A stretch of 64,000 nucleotides of DNA from Salinicoccus sp. YB14-2 (GCF_001265075.1 NZ_LFKO01000002.1:867807-931806); one strand, 5' to 3'. Counted from the stretch's first letter, positions 1 to 9,137 are shown. The notes: generated from the sequence alone by a model not told the origin. Numbers and translations are program-made.

Positions 1-84
1 TTTTAGCGTTGCGAAACAGTTTGCTTTAAACATTGACATTACAGCATTATCATTACGAAACAGAAAAATCTGTTGTAGTACACT

Positions 85-714
85 TTAAGATTCATCCAGA
101 ATTGCATACACTTCGTTCTTCACTTCATTCAGCCGATCCGTCGCTGTGGCATACTCTTCCTGCAGCACAGACAGCCCGTCATATTCCTCGTTCAGTGTAT
201 TGATATGATCATCGATATCATCCTGATTCAAATCTTCATCCTGCAAATACTCGAACAACTCTTCCTCGCCGTTTAAAACACTTTTGAAAGCCTCCATCAG
301 TTCGCCGTGTTTGGCGTAGCGGTCATCCGCTGCAGAGATCAATGCATCTGCCTGCTGGCGGTAATCCTCATTGCTGATATCTTCAACAAGTGCCTCCGCT
401 TCTTCAGCCACTGCTTTCGACTCTTCCATTACAGCCGTTTCCTGATCGATCAGTTCCTGACGCTCGGCAGTATTTTCAGCCAGTGACTCGCTCATATCAC
501 TCAGCTCACTGCGTTCTGCAGCCGACAAGTCTTCCTGGATCTGTCCGCGTCTGTTTTCAAGTCTGTTGAATTCATCGCTGATATCACTGATTTCCGATTC
601 CACATCCAGCGTTTCCTGAAACTTCACATAAAATGTTTCCAATTCATCAATTTCGTTATTACAGGCTGTTAAAATAAAAACCAGCCCCAATATTAAAGCA
701 GCAATCCTTTTCAT
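85..714 (-). CDS. ykyA: YkyA-type cell-wall-associated lipoprotein
   Basis: 209 residues. The N-terminus has a lipoprotein signal (MKRIAAL then LTAC, Cys18), so the protein should be lipid-anchored on the outer face of the membrane. The rest is acidic, Glu/Gln/Leu-rich and predicted to be mostly coiled coil, as in the YkyA family of putative cell-wall-binding lipoproteins. A ykyA homologue sits beside the deformylase and pyruvate dehydrogenase genes in Bacillus, and here it is divergent from def, which supports the call. A good ribosome site (GGAGG) precedes the ATG. The precise function is unknown in the family. Confidence 0.75.
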   Translation of the reverse strand: MKRIAALILGLVFILTACNNEIDELETFYVKFQETLDVESEISDISDEFNRLENRRGQIQEDLSAAERSELSDMSESLAENTAERQELIDQETAVMEESKAVAEEAEALVEDISNEDYRQQADALISAADDRYAKHGELMEAFKSVLNGEEELFEYLQDEDLNQDDIDDHINTLNEEYDGLSVLQEEYATATDRLNEVKNEVYAILDES

Positions 715-822
715 GAATAAAAATCCTCCGCAACATCAAATTTATGTAATCCTGGTACTGATATATACCAACCATTTATAGTATACTATAAATATTCTCA
801 CACAAAAACAGGAGGGTTTACC

Positions 823-1374
823 TTGTTAACAATGAAAGATATCGTCCGCGACCCGGCGCCAATTTTAAGGAATAAGGCTGCGGAAGTGAGTGAGATTGAT
901 GAAGAAACAATCTCACAGTTAAAAAGTATGAGAGAGTATCTTAAAAACTCTCAAAATGAAGAAATGGCAGAGAAATATAAATTGAGGTCAGGCGTCGGCC
1001 TTGCCGCACCACAGATCGGTCTCGACAAGCGTATGCTCGCCGTCTATATTGAAAACACCGAAGGCGAAGTAGAATATGACTACATGCTGATCAATCCGAA
1101 AATAAAAAGTCATTCAGTCGCAGAAACTTATCTGCCGACAGGTGAAGGGTGCCTCAGTGTCGATGAAGATATCGAAGGACTCGTCCACCGCTACAAAAGA
1201 ATCCGTATTACGGCAACGACGATCGACGGCAAGACGCTCGAACTGAAAGCAAAAGGCATGCTTGCGGTCGTTTTGCAGCACGAAATCGACCATCTGGACG
1301 GTATCATGTTCTATGACCGTATCGACAAAGATTTCCCGAACGACCCGAAAATCGGCTCCCAGCCGCTGGAATAA
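823..1374 (+). CDS. def: Peptide deformylase
   Basis: 183 residues, cytoplasmic metalloenzyme that removes the formyl group from the N-terminal methionine of new proteins. All three deformylase motifs are present: [10 protein letters not shown] at 57-66, EGCLS with metal ligand Cys110, and QHEIDHLDG with ligands His153 and His157 and catalytic Glu154. The long insert near 35-55 is typical of the type 2 enzymes of Gram-positives. The start is TTG at 823, because GGAGGG at 811-816 lies 6 bases upstream; the internal ATG at 832 is too far from it. Confidence 0.95.
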   Translation: MLTMKDIVRDPAPILRNKAAEVSEIDEETISQLKSMREYLKNSQNEEMAEKYKLRSGVGLAAPQIGLDKRMLAVYIENTEGEVEYDYMLINPKIKSHSVAETYLPTGEGCLSVDEDIEGLVHRYKRIRITATTIDGKTLELKAKGMLAVVLQHEIDHLDGIMFYDRIDKDFPNDPKIGSQPLE

Positions 1375-1375
1375 T

Positions 1376-1400
1376 AAAAACCCGTGGATTCACGGGTTTT
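1376..1400. terminator. Bidirectional terminator between def and the convergent small gene
   Basis: Stem CCCGTG/CACGGG with a four-base loop, flanked by an A run on the left and a T run on the right, so it can stop transcription from both sides. Confidence 0.8.
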
Positions 1401-1662
1401 ACATAAAATCATCACGACGTTCTTTAAATGGAACGTTTTTTTCATACAGTAACGGTTTTAATTCTTCAAAAGTACCAAGATTTAAAACTTCGGGATCTTT
1501 GTCATATCGCGGCCGGTGGACATCCACTGCAGTCGCGTCATCGTCATATTTATAATTCATGACAACCCCTTTGTCACGCACATTGAACTCCAAACCGGTA
1601 AAATTGCGGTCCTCACGTTCTTTTTCCAGCAAGATCTGAGATAATAGATTTTGTACTTTCAC
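1399..1662 (-). CDS. Conserved hypothetical protein, 87 residues
   Basis: Small, charged, soluble protein without signal peptide or membrane segment; I do not recognise a domain. It converges on def across a shared terminator. The start is taken as GTG at 1662 (protein begins MKVQNLLSQ) because GGAGGG lies 6 bases upstream; a longer reading from GTG 1680 would put the ribosome site inside the gene. The position between def and rpoY suggests a conserved family-level gene, but no role can be stated. Confidence 0.6.
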   Translation of the reverse strand: MKVQNLLSQILLEKEREDRNFTGLEFNVRDKGVVMNYKYDDDATAVDVHRPRYDKDPEVLNLGTFEELKPLLYEKNVPFKERRDDFM

Positions 1663-1696
1663 AAGCTTCCCTCCAATCACTTCTATTATAAAGTCT

Positions 1697-1725
1697 TTGC
1701 ATGCCGGCCGTCTATATTGTAAAAT
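1697..1725 (+). promoter_or_regulatory. Strong sigma-A promoter for a short leaderless transcript
   Basis: TTGCAT at 1697-1702 and TAAAAT at 1720-1725 with a 17-bp spacer. The transcript would begin near 1732 and run into the terminator at 1857-1892 before reaching rpoY. Confidence 0.65.
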
Positions 1726-1731
1726 AAAAAT

Positions 1732-1892
1732 AAGTATATATGGGATGTGGTCAATTTGCTCAGACGATTACGCGAGCGATGAAAGCAGAGACTCAGACGC
1801 ATTCTCGGCAGAAAAGGTTTATCAGGCAATTTATTCTCGAGCAAAGATTAATCCAAAAATTGTGCTTGAACGTTTTTAAGCACAATTTTTTT
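1732..1892 (+). ncRNA. Candidate small RNA of about 160 nt upstream of rpoY
   Basis: The interval begins with a promoter (1697-1725) and ends with an intrinsic terminator (1857-1892). rpoY-rnjA has its own promoter after this terminator, so the interval looks like an independent RNA. Open frames here lack a ribosome site. The middle part is rich in short complementary segments around GCGAGC and TTCTCGG. I do not recognise a known RNA family. It could instead be the attenuated leader of rpoY-rnjA. Confidence 0.4.
1857..1892 (+). terminator. Intrinsic terminator upstream of rpoY
   Basis: Perfect 12-bp stem AAAATTGTGCTT / AAGCACAATTTT with a T run, located before the rpoY promoter. Confidence 0.8.
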
Positions 1893-1899
1893 AATGATA

Positions 1900-1928
1900 T
1901 TGATAAATAAAATCTGGACAAATAATAA
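1900..1928 (+). promoter_or_regulatory. rpoY-rnjA promoter
   Basis: TTGATA at 1900-1905 and TAATAA at 1923-1928, spacer 17 bp, followed by the ribosome site AAAGGAG before the rpoY ATG. Confidence 0.6.
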
Positions 1929-1954
1929 TTATAACTATAAAAGGAGATATTAAC

Positions 1955-2170
1955 ATGGCAGTATTCAAAGTGTTTTATCAGCAAAATTTAACGGACCGTA
2001 TCATCCGTGAAGATACGAAAACAAAATATTTCGAGGCGGAATCAGAGACGGAAGTCCGTCAGGGATTGAAAGATGCAGGGTACAATATTGAACTGGTCGA
2101 AAAACTCAGCGATGCTCATCTGAATTACGAAAAAGAAAATAATGTCGATTTTAAGGTGGAGAATTTATAA
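1955..2170 (+). CDS. rpoY: DNA-directed RNA polymerase epsilon subunit
   Basis: 71 residues, the size of the Firmicutes RNA polymerase accessory subunit epsilon (YkzG family). The opening [12 protein letters not shown] and the segment [16 protein letters not shown] are characteristic. It binds core polymerase and contributes to displacing stalled complexes in Bacillus. Its TAA overlaps the rnjA ATG by one base, so the two are translationally coupled, and the same rpoY-rnjA pairing is conserved in Bacillus and Staphylococcus. Confidence 0.92.
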   Translation: MAVFKVFYQQNLTDRIIREDTKTKYFEAESETEVRQGLKDAGYNIELVEKLSDAHLNYEKENNVDFKVENL

Positions 2171-3864
2171 TGTCACTTGAAAAACAGGAAGTTGGCGTAT
2201 ACGCGCTGGGCGGTCTTGGTGAAATCGGCAAGAACATGTACTGCGTGGAATACAAAGACGAAATAGTCATCATCGATGCGGGCATCAAGTTTCCCGACGA
2301 TGAGCAGCTCGGTATCGACTACGTCATACCGGACTACAGCTATTTAATTGAAAACCAGTCGAAAATAAAGGCCGTTGTCGTCACGCATGGTCACGAAGAC
2401 CACATCGGCGGCATCCCGTATTTACTGAAAGAGATTAACGTACCGATATATTCCGGCCCGCTTGCACTCGGGCTGATACGCAACAAATTGGACGAGCATC
2501 GTTTGCTGCGTACAGCGGAATTGCATGAAATCCATGAGGACAGTGTGTTGAAGTTCGGCAATCTGAGTGTCGATTTCTTCCTCGTTACACACTCCATCCC
2601 GGAAGCATACGGTGTCGTCGTCAGAACACCGGAAGGTAATATCGTCCACACAGGCGACTTCAAATTCGACTTCACACCGGTCGGTGAACCGGCAAACATT
2701 GCCAAAATGGCACAGCTCGGTGAAGAAGGTGTACTATGCCTGTTGTCGGATTCGACGAACGCAACCGTTCCAAACTTCACCATCAGTGAAAAATCTGTCG
2801 GCCAGAATGTCGAAGACATCTTCAGAAAATGTACAGGCAGAATCATCTTTGCGACATTCGCATCGAACATCTACCGTGTACAGCAGGCCATCGAGGCTGC
2901 AGTAAAATTCGACCGTAAAATCTGCATTTTCGGCCGCAGCATGGAAAACAACATCAAAATCGGAACTGAGCTCGGCTATATCAAAGCGCCGCCCGAGACG
3001 TTTATTGAACCGAAAATGATCAACAAAATCGAAAAGCATAAAGTGATGATCCTTTGTACCGGCTCACAAGGTGAACCGATGGCGGCACTGTCAAGAATCG
3101 CTAACGGAACTCACCGCCAGATCAGCATCATTCCGGATGACACTGTCATCTTCAGTTCCTCACCGATTCCCGGGAACACGTTGAGTGTCAACCGCACGAT
3201 CAACTCACTGTTCAAAGCCGGAGCTGATGTAATTCACGGCCGCCTGTCCAACATTCATACATCCGGACACGGCTCGCAGGAAGAGCAGAAACTGATGCTC
3301 CGTCTGATCAGGCCAAAATATTTCATGCCGATCCATGGCGAATACCGCATGCTGAATCTGCATAAACAGATGGCCGTCTCAACAGGTGTCGAAGAAGACA
3401 ACGTCTTCCTCATGGAAATCGGAGACGTCCTCGCATTGAAGAGTGACTCGGCACGCATGAGCCACCGCGTTCAGGCAGGCACGGTTTTCGTTGACGGCAT
3501 CGGGATCGGAGACATCGGCAACATCGTCCTCCGCGACCGTAAAGATTTATCCGAAGAAGGACTTGCGATTGTTGTCGTGTCCATCGACTTCAAAACGAAG
3601 CAGCTTTTAAGCGGACCGGATATCATTTCACGCGGATTTGTCTATATGCGTGAATCTTACGGCCTCATCAGAAGCGCCGAGAAGAAAATTAAGGACGACG
3701 TGAATAACCTTCTGAACTCGAAAGACAAAGTCGAATGGTTCAACGTCAAGCAGCTGATCATCGAAGAACTCAGCCAGCACCTTTACAGAAAAACAAAACG
3801 CAGTCCGATGATTCTCCCGATGATCATGAGAATCAACGACGAAAAACTTCAGAAGAAAAAATAA
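2170..3864 (+). CDS. rnjA: Ribonuclease J1
   Basis: 564 residues. Metallo-beta-lactamase/beta-CASP ribonuclease with 5'-3' exonuclease and endonuclease activity in mRNA decay and rRNA maturation. The zinc motif HGHEDH is at residues 73-78, further His/Asp ligands occur in LVTHSIPEA and VHTGDFKFD, and the beta-CASP/RMMBL part contains [14 protein letters not shown] and HTSGHGSQ. Length and C-terminal domain are those of full-length RNase J1. Overlaps rpoY by one base. Confidence 0.95.
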   Translation: MSLEKQEVGVYALGGLGEIGKNMYCVEYKDEIVIIDAGIKFPDDEQLGIDYVIPDYSYLIENQSKIKAVVVTHGHEDHIGGIPYLLKEINVPIYSGPLALGLIRNKLDEHRLLRTAELHEIHEDSVLKFGNLSVDFFLVTHSIPEAYGVVVRTPEGNIVHTGDFKFDFTPVGEPANIAKMAQLGEEGVLCLLSDSTNATVPNFTISEKSVGQNVEDIFRKCTGRIIFATFASNIYRVQQAIEAAVKFDRKICIFGRSMENNIKIGTELGYIKAPPETFIEPKMINKIEKHKVMILCTGSQGEPMAALSRIANGTHRQISIIPDDTVIFSSSPIPGNTLSVNRTINSLFKAGADVIHGRLSNIHTSGHGSQEEQKLMLRLIRPKYFMPIHGEYRMLNLHKQMAVSTGVEEDNVFLMEIGDVLALKSDSARMSHRVQAGTVFVDGIGIGDIGNIVLRDRKDLSEEGLAIVVVSIDFKTKQLLSGPDIISRGFVYMRESYGLIRSAEKKIKDDVNNLLNSKDKVEWFNVKQLIIEELSQHLYRKTKRSPMILPMIMRINDEKLQKKK

Positions 3865-3880
3865 AATCTTATTGCGTTTG

Positions 3881-3922
3881 AAGCCGCCCCTCGAGGACAA
3901 TATGTCCCGGGCGGTTTTTTTG
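3881..3922 (+). terminator. rnjA terminator
   Basis: CCGCCC at the left pairs with GGGCGG at the right across a structured loop, followed by seven T residues. Confidence 0.7.
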
Positions 3923-3938
3923 CGTACGGGAAAGTCTC

Positions 3939-4085
3939 GCCCTGCTCACTCATGAGCTTTTTCAGGGCCAAGTGAGCAGATTTCGTCGCAGCCTGCTCAC
4001 TTGAGAGCTTTTACGAAGCCAAGTGAGCAGATTTTGTCGCGCCCTGCTCACTCACGGGCTTTTTCGAGGCCAAGTGAGCAGATTT
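3939..4085. repeat. Family A tandem hairpin repeats, 3 units of 51 bp
   Basis: Three units starting at 3941, 3992 and 4043, an exact 51-bp period. Each unit has left arm CTGCTCACT and right arm AAGTGAGCAG enclosing a variable loop of about 18 bases that keeps a GC-TTTT core. Arms are conserved and loops vary, which points to selection or spread as a hairpin. Lies between the rnjA terminator and the end of ktrC. The same family recurs at 32509-32598. Confidence 0.85.
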
Positions 4086-4128
4086 AATTAGGAACAAATA
4101 CGTTCTCGACTAAACGCCTGACAGACAG

Positions 4129-4155
4129 AAAAACCGGACGCCCGTGGCGTCCGGC
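4129..4155 (-). terminator. ktrC terminator
   Basis: CCGGACGCC/GGCGTCCGG stem with a T run on the minus strand, immediately after the ktrC stop. Confidence 0.85.
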
Positions 4156-4814
4156 TACTCCATCATTTTCTTTTCGAAACCTGTTAAATCTTCTTCATTG
4201 CCGATTGTGATCAAAACGTCGGCTGCAAGTATTTTCAAACTCGGGTCCGGGGAGACGATGATATCATCATCCCGCTTGATGGCAATGATGCTGATACCGA
4301 ATTCCGCGCGGATATCCAAAGCGAGTATGGAGCGTCCGATCAGTTTTTCACTGGCGAGATATTCGACGACCGAGTACTCTCCTCCGAGTTCCAAATAATC
4401 CAAAACTGAATTTGAAACGAGTTTATGTGCGATTCTTCGACCCATATCACGCTCGGGATGGACGACGAAATCAGCCCCGATTTTATCGAGCACCCGCGCA
4501 TGATAAGTACTCTGCGCTTTTACCGTCACCTTCTTCACGCCGATATCTTTCAGCAGCAAAGTCGTCAGTATACTCGACTGGATGTTATCGCCGATCGCTA
4601 CGACGACATGATCGAAATTTCTGAGGCCGAGATCGTTCAGCACCTGCTCTTCCGTCGTGTCCGCAATCACCGATTCAGTCGCGATATCCTGAAAATCCTT
4701 CACCCGCTCGGCATTGATATCGATTGCGAGCACGTCGACATCCATTTCCCTCAGCTCATCGACGATGCTGCCGCCGAACCTGCCGAGCCCTATCACTGCA
4801 AATTCCTTTTTCAC
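4155..4814 (-). CDS. ktrC: Potassium uptake regulator, KtrC/TrkA family
   Basis: 219 residues, cytoplasmic gating subunit of a Ktr potassium channel. An N-terminal RCK Rossmann domain shows the nucleotide motif GLGRFGGS and the conserved Asp of the second strand (AIDIN); the RCK_C domain follows from about residue 135. In Staphylococcus the homologue binds c-di-AMP through RCK_C. The channel subunit KtrB/D is not in this window. I prefer GTG 4814, 9 bases after GGAG, over the TTG at 4823, which abuts the ribosome site. Confidence 0.88.
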   Translation of the reverse strand: MKKEFAVIGLGRFGGSIVDELREMDVDVLAIDINAERVKDFQDIATESVIADTTEEQVLNDLGLRNFDHVVVAIGDNIQSSILTTLLLKDIGVKKVTVKAQSTYHARVLDKIGADFVVHPERDMGRRIAHKLVSNSVLDYLELGGEYSVVEYLASEKLIGRSILALDIRAEFGISIIAIKRDDDIIVSPDPSLKILAADVLITIGNEEDLTGFEKKMME

Positions 4815-4901
4815 ATGCCTCAACTCCGATTCAAATTAAACTCAAAAATATACAACCTCTATGATAAACCTATTCGGCCGAAATATCACACATTTTAAGT
4901 A

Positions 4902-5012
4902 AAAAAAGCCGTCCCCACTCGGAGAGCGGCACCCCGACCTTCAGAGCCAACGCTCGAAACAGCAGGGTGCCGGCCGCCCGCAGACAGGCATCGGCTTTAT
5001 TTTTATTAATAC
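4902..5012. terminator. Large compound stem-loop between cydB and ktrC
   Basis: Outer AAGCCG/CGGCTT arms with T runs on both sides enclose a nested structure: GGCACCC/GGGTGCC around an inner GAGC-CAAC-GCTC hairpin. It begins right after the cydB stop, so it likely ends the cydAB transcript, but it is far longer than a normal terminator and may be a structured RNA. Confidence 0.5.
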
Positions 5013-6040
5013 CCTTCTTCTTCTTTACCTTCTACATAATCTTTATCGAAGATGAAGAGTCTGAGCAGCAGGTACAGGCTCGGAATCAGCAGCAGGAGAC
5101 CGAGTATGAAGACGATCGTCAGTGCAAACGCCATCGATTCGTTGACGACACTCGTGTTGATATCTATATATGGATATAGAATATACGGCAGTTTACTGAT
5201 GCCGTAGCCGTAGAACGCAAATGCAATCTGCAGCATAATCATGATGAATGCCAGACCGAAATTGCGTTTCTTCCAGATCAGGAAGATGGCAATGAGCATC
5301 GATACCAGGCTCAGTCCGAATAAATACCAGTAATCCTGTGCGGCCTGGAAGTGTTCGTAGTTATGTTCCCGTAGACTCAGGAAGGCGAACTGACTGATGA
5401 CAATCATCGGCAGGGACCAGATCAGGAACCAATTTCTGAACGTTTCCATCGCACTTTTGTTTTTCGCTTTCGATGCGTAATAAGTGAGGAATCCACTGGA
5501 CACGTAAAGGACCAGAATGATTGCGAGGAACACGATCGTCCATGCATATGAACTGAATAACAGTTCCTGAAGATGCAGCTGGACGCCGCCCGCTTCCTCA
5601 TATATATAACCGCCTTCTGAAATGACGAGTACAATCGACAGTGATGCCGGAATCAGAAGTCCAGTCACACCATATAGAAATGCCCACGATTTACGCGGCT
5701 TCGTCGTACTCGAGTTGAACGCGTAATAACTCCCCCGGATCGACAGCAGTATGAGTGCGATACTGCCCGGAATGAGCAGGCTCGTTCCGAGATAATATGC
5801 CGTATCGGGATAGAACCCCACGATACCGACGAAGAAGAACACGAAGAACACGTTCGTCGTTTCCCATACCGGGCTCAAATAGCGCTGGATGATATGGCTG
5901 ACTTTCTGGTGCTGGCCGGTCTCCATCGCATAATAGTTGAAGAATCCAGCACCGAAATCAATCGCGGCCACGATGACGTAACCGTACAGAAATGTCCAGA
6001 GTACCGTAATACCAATCATTTCATAATTCAGATCCATCAT
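5006..6040 (-). CDS. cydB: Cytochrome bd ubiquinol oxidase subunit II
   Basis: 344 residues with about nine hydrophobic segments. Subunit II of the membrane quinol oxidase that reduces oxygen with high affinity. It lacks haem ligands of its own and stabilises CydA. The opening region with the motif VVAAIDFGAGFF is typical of CydB. ATG overlaps the cydA stop by 4 bases, so the two subunits are coupled. There is no cydCD assembly transporter beside it. Confidence 0.9.
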   Translation of the reverse strand: MMDLNYEMIGITVLWTFLYGYVIVAAIDFGAGFFNYYAMETGQHQKVSHIIQRYLSPVWETTNVFFVFFFVGIVGFYPDTAYYLGTSLLIPGSIALILLSIRGSYYAFNSSTTKPRKSWAFLYGVTGLLIPASLSIVLVISEGGYIYEEAGGVQLHLQELLFSSYAWTIVFLAIILVLYVSSGFLTYYASKAKNKSAMETFRNWFLIWSLPMIVISQFAFLSLREHNYEHFQAAQDYWYLFGLSLVSMLIAIFLIWKKRNFGLAFIMIMLQIAFAFYGYGISKLPYILYPYIDINTSVVNESMAFALTIVFILGLLLLIPSLYLLLRLFIFDKDYVEGKEEEGY

Positions 6041-7386
6041 TTTTCATCCACCCCTTCACCGTAATATTCCTCGCGTGAAGATTCAGCAGAATTGTTGTTG
6101 AACATTTTGACCAGCACGTACGAACACGTGAATCCGAGTACAGCATACAATACGATGAATGACACCAGCACGATGCCGAGTCCGTCCGCGTTGGTCACGG
6201 CTTCTGAAACCCGCATGTATCCTCTGATAATCCATGGCTGACGTCCCATTTCCGCTAAGAACCAGCCCGCTTCTATTGCCATCATGGACAATGGACCAGT
6301 CAGGAAATAGAGGTATAACAGCGCCGGATGGTGTTCATTAAACTTAGTGAACTTCTTGACGATGAAGTACAGCAGTGCCACCCCTAAGGCGTACATGCCG
6401 AAAACGACCATCAGATCGAAGAAGTAGTGTATCACAAGAGGCGGATGTTCATCCTCAGGTATGTCGTTCAGGCCCGTCACTTCCGTGTCGAACGAGTTAC
6501 CCGACAGGAAACTCAGCGCCCACGGGATTCTGAGGGCATAGTTGACTTCCTGATTTTCCTCATCCAAGAGGCCGAATAAAACCAGGTCCGCCCGAGGTTC
6601 CGTCTCATAATGCCATTCCATCGCCGCCAGTTTTTCAGGCTGTTCGTTGTGTAGGAATTTAGCTGAAAAGTCACCTGCAAGAATTGTCAGAAGTGCTGTC
6701 GCAATACCGATCGACATTGTCACTTTCAATGCTTTCTTGTGATATTCAGCATCTTTCTGGAATTTATTTTTAATGAGCTTGAATGCTGCGATTGAAGCGA
6801 TAATGAATGCTGCCGTCATGTAAGCTGTCGCCACAACGTGGAACACGCGCACATAGACCGACGGGTTCATCATCGCCGCAATCGGGTCGATGTTGACGAA
6901 CATTTCTTCCGACAGTTCAAATCCTGACGGTGTGTTCATGAATGAGTTCACCGAAGTGATGAACACCGCAGACAATGTTGAACCGACGACGATTGGAATG
7001 TTCAAAAGCCAGTGATGCCAAGGATTTTTGAAACGATCCCATGTATATAAGAAAATACCTAAAAATATAGCTTCAAAGAAAAACGCGAAAACTTCCATAA
7101 ACAGAGGCAGCGCAATAATCTGTCCGCCGAGCCTCATAAAATCAGGCCATATTAACGATAGCTGGAGCCCGATGATGGTCCCCGTCACTACCCCGACTGC
7201 GATAGTCACCGTGAACCCTTTGGCAATCCTTCTTGCCATCGTAAGATATTGGGAGTCTTTTTTCCTGATACCCAAAAACTCCATGACCATAATAACAATC
7301 GGTATACCGACACCAATAGTCGCAAAGATTATGTGGAAACCCAGTGTACTTGCTGTTATTATACGTCCTAAAAGAACCTCATCCAC
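6037..7386 (-). CDS. cydA: Cytochrome bd ubiquinol oxidase subunit I
   Basis: 449 residues, membrane haem subunit of the bd oxidase. His18 in TLGFHIIFA is the haem b595 ligand; the VFHVVATAYM segment near residue 185 provides a haem b558 ligand. The length is that of the short-Q-loop CydA found in Firmicutes. Translation starts at GTG 7386, 9 bases after AAGGAG. A promoter and a Rex-like site lie upstream, consistent with control by NADH/NAD ratio. Confidence 0.93.
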   Translation of the reverse strand: MDEVLLGRIITASTLGFHIIFATIGVGIPIVIMVMEFLGIRKKDSQYLTMARRIAKGFTVTIAVGVVTGTIIGLQLSLIWPDFMRLGGQIIALPLFMEVFAFFFEAIFLGIFLYTWDRFKNPWHHWLLNIPIVVGSTLSAVFITSVNSFMNTPSGFELSEEMFVNIDPIAAMMNPSVYVRVFHVVATAYMTAAFIIASIAAFKLIKNKFQKDAEYHKKALKVTMSIGIATALLTILAGDFSAKFLHNEQPEKLAAMEWHYETEPRADLVLFGLLDEENQEVNYALRIPWALSFLSGNSFDTEVTGLNDIPEDEHPPLVIHYFFDLMVVFGMYALGVALLYFIVKKFTKFNEHHPALLYLYFLTGPLSMMAIEAGWFLAEMGRQPWIIRGYMRVSEAVTNADGLGIVLVSFIVLYAVLGFTCSYVLVKMFNNNSAESSREEYYGEGVDEK

Positions 7387-7415
7387 TTAAATCACTCCTT
7401 ATATGCGTACCCTTA

Positions 7416-7443
7416 ATTATATATTCTAATGTGTCAATTTCAA
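7416..7443 (-). promoter_or_regulatory. cydAB promoter
   Basis: Minus-strand -35 TTGAAA (7443-7438) and -10 TATAAT (7421-7416) with a 16-bp spacer. Confidence 0.6.
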
Positions 7444-7462
7444 ATAATAGCCAATGACAATA

Positions 7463-7482
7463 TTGTGAAAATTTTTTCAAAT
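7463..7482. promoter_or_regulatory. Rex-like operator upstream of cydAB
   Basis: TTGTGAA-N6-TTCAAAT matches the Rex consensus TTGTGAA-N6-TTCACAA except at the outer positions of one half. It is just upstream of the cydA -35. Rex represses cyd genes in Bacillus and Staphylococcus when NAD is abundant. Confidence 0.55.
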
Positions 7483-7485
7483 AAA

Positions 7486-8799
7486 CTACTCAGCGCTCAT
7501 TTTATCATCTTCCGGCGCTTCTTTGACAAATGTATGGAATATAATTCCAATGATCACCATGACGAGCAGGCTCGTAATCGCGATGCGTGAAGCGAGCGGT
7601 CCGTACTGGCTGAGTCCGAGCGTAATTGTTCCGTAGATGAACGGCCCGATGATGGCACTCATCTTTGCACTGAATGCGAACAGTCCGAAAAACTGCCCTT
7701 CACGGCCGGGCGGTGACAGTTCGATGATCATCGTTCTTGAGACGACCCATACAGACCCCATGGCGATGCCGAACATTGAAGCAGCAATCCAGAACGTCCA
7801 CATCGGCAGCGGCACGGCGGCAACCGTAACCGCAGCTCCGAGTATAATGGAAATGATTAAAAATGTTTTCTTGGAGCCGAGTGCTTTATTCACAAAACCG
7901 AATACAAGTGCGCCGACGATACTGAAGCCGGTGGCCACCATGAAGACGACGAGGAAATCCGACGGGCTGAACCCGACGACCGTCGTTGCGTACGGCTGCA
8001 TCATCGCGATTGCGGTTGCGAGCGCATCATTTATGAAAAAGTACGCAATCATGAAAAAGAATATTGACGGATAGTGCCGCGCTTCTTTGAACGTGCGGTA
8101 AATGTCTTTGTAGCCTTTAAGGAAAGACTTTGATGATGACGCTGACTTTTTGACGTGTTGGTCTTTATTAATGAAAAAGAGCGGCAGTGCAAATATCAGG
8201 AATAAAATCCCGGACATCCAAAATGTGTTGTGGATACCGGCATCGCCGACCAGGTACATGACCGTGATGATGCCGAACAGTGTGCCGAGGTAGCCGAGTG
8301 CCACACCGAATCCCGAAATCAGCGGGATTTCCTCTTTTTTGCCGAGTGACGACAGCATGCCGTCATAGAATACGTTTCCGGAGCTGAAGCCGAATTTTGC
8401 AATGACGAAAATGATGATCGTGATGACGAGGCCGTTCGGCAGTCCGAACAGTTCACCCGTGTTCATATCGCCGAATATGCCCATCAATATTGCGCCGGTC
8501 ACCGTGATGAGCGTAAAGATCATGACAAAGCATTTCCGCTTACCCGTCCGGTCCATGACGACACCGTAAAGCGGGGAAAATAATATGAGCAGGATGGCAG
8601 CAGCCGCGTTGGCGTAGGCGATGATTGTCGAGGCAATCTGCTCAAGCTGCGGATTGTCCCCCACCACTGCCGTTATATACTGCGGGAAAAACAATGTGAC
8701 GATATTCGCTGAGAAAATCGTATTTGCAAAATCGAAAAATGCCCATGCCAGAATCGGCAAAGACAAAAACAGAGCCAGCGGTTTACGCGTCTTTTCCAT
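7486..8799 (-). CDS. MFS transporter, Atg22/UMF1-like
   Basis: 437 residues with about 12 membrane segments. The FFDFANTIFSANIVTLFFP segment at the start and the cytoplasmic loop GVVMDRTGKRK (MFS motif A) mark the Atg22-like branch of the major facilitator superfamily, often annotated as UMF1 exporters. Substrate unknown. The start is ATG 8799, 4 bases after GGAGGT, rather than the upstream ATG at 8826. It stands alone between cydA and a repeat cluster. Confidence 0.8.
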   Translation of the reverse strand: MEKTRKPLALFLSLPILAWAFFDFANTIFSANIVTLFFPQYITAVVGDNPQLEQIASTIIAYANAAAAILLILFSPLYGVVMDRTGKRKCFVMIFTLITVTGAILMGIFGDMNTGELFGLPNGLVITIIIFVIAKFGFSSGNVFYDGMLSSLGKKEEIPLISGFGVALGYLGTLFGIITVMYLVGDAGIHNTFWMSGILFLIFALPLFFINKDQHVKKSASSSKSFLKGYKDIYRTFKEARHYPSIFFFMIAYFFINDALATAIAMMQPYATTVVGFSPSDFLVVFMVATGFSIVGALVFGFVNKALGSKKTFLIISIILGAAVTVAAVPLPMWTFWIAASMFGIAMGSVWVVSRTMIIELSPPGREGQFFGLFAFSAKMSAIIGPFIYGTITLGLSQYGPLASRIAITSLLVMVIIGIIFHTFVKEAPEDDKMSAE

Positions 8800-8902
8800 A
8801 TAGACCTCCAAAATAATCATGATCAATGCAGTTTTGTGTTTCGTATTGAGTTTTCTTCTGGCTACGCGGTCGCGCGGATCACGAGCATGTGTTAGATATT
8901 CC

Positions 8903-9025
8903 AGCGGAGCTTCGTTTCCATTTCGAGGCGCCGATAGACCGCCAACGGAGCTTCGTTTCCATTTCGAGGCGCCGATAGAGTCCCATCGGAGCTTCGTTTC
9001 CTTTTCGAGGCGCCGATAGACTGCT
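8903..9025. repeat. Family B tandem hairpin repeats, 3 units of 41 bp
   Basis: Units begin at 8905, 8946 and 8987, an exact 41-bp period. Each has left arm CGGAGCTTCG and right arm CGAGGCGCCG around a short T/C-rich loop; pairing is complete except one A-G mismatch. Fills most of the 338-bp gap between the MFS gene and ptsI. Same family at 15573, 27231 and 34553. Confidence 0.88.
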
Positions 9026-9080
9026 GCGACTCGCTACACCAAGAGCTCCTACATGAGCCTCCTCATATAACAGCTCACTC

Positions 9081-9130
9081 AAAAAAGACACATGAACATC
9101 ACACTGTTTTCAAGTGAAATTCATGTGTCC
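9081..9130 (-). terminator. ptsHI terminator
   Basis: GACACATGAA/TTCATGTGTC stem followed on the minus strand by six T residues, 8 bases after the ptsI stop. Confidence 0.85.
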
Positions 9131-9137
9131 TTCACAA

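Noticed and set aside
1697..1879. 60-residue frame overlapping the candidate small RNA
   Set aside because: Its ATG coincides with the promoter -35, and no ribosome site precedes it.
3939..4085. CRISPR-like appearance of the regular repeat clusters (also 8903, 15573, 27231, 34553, 41236)
   Set aside because: Repeats are self-complementary across most of the unit, the variable part is a 9-20 base loop rather than a 30-base spacer, arrays have 2-6 units, and no cas gene is present.
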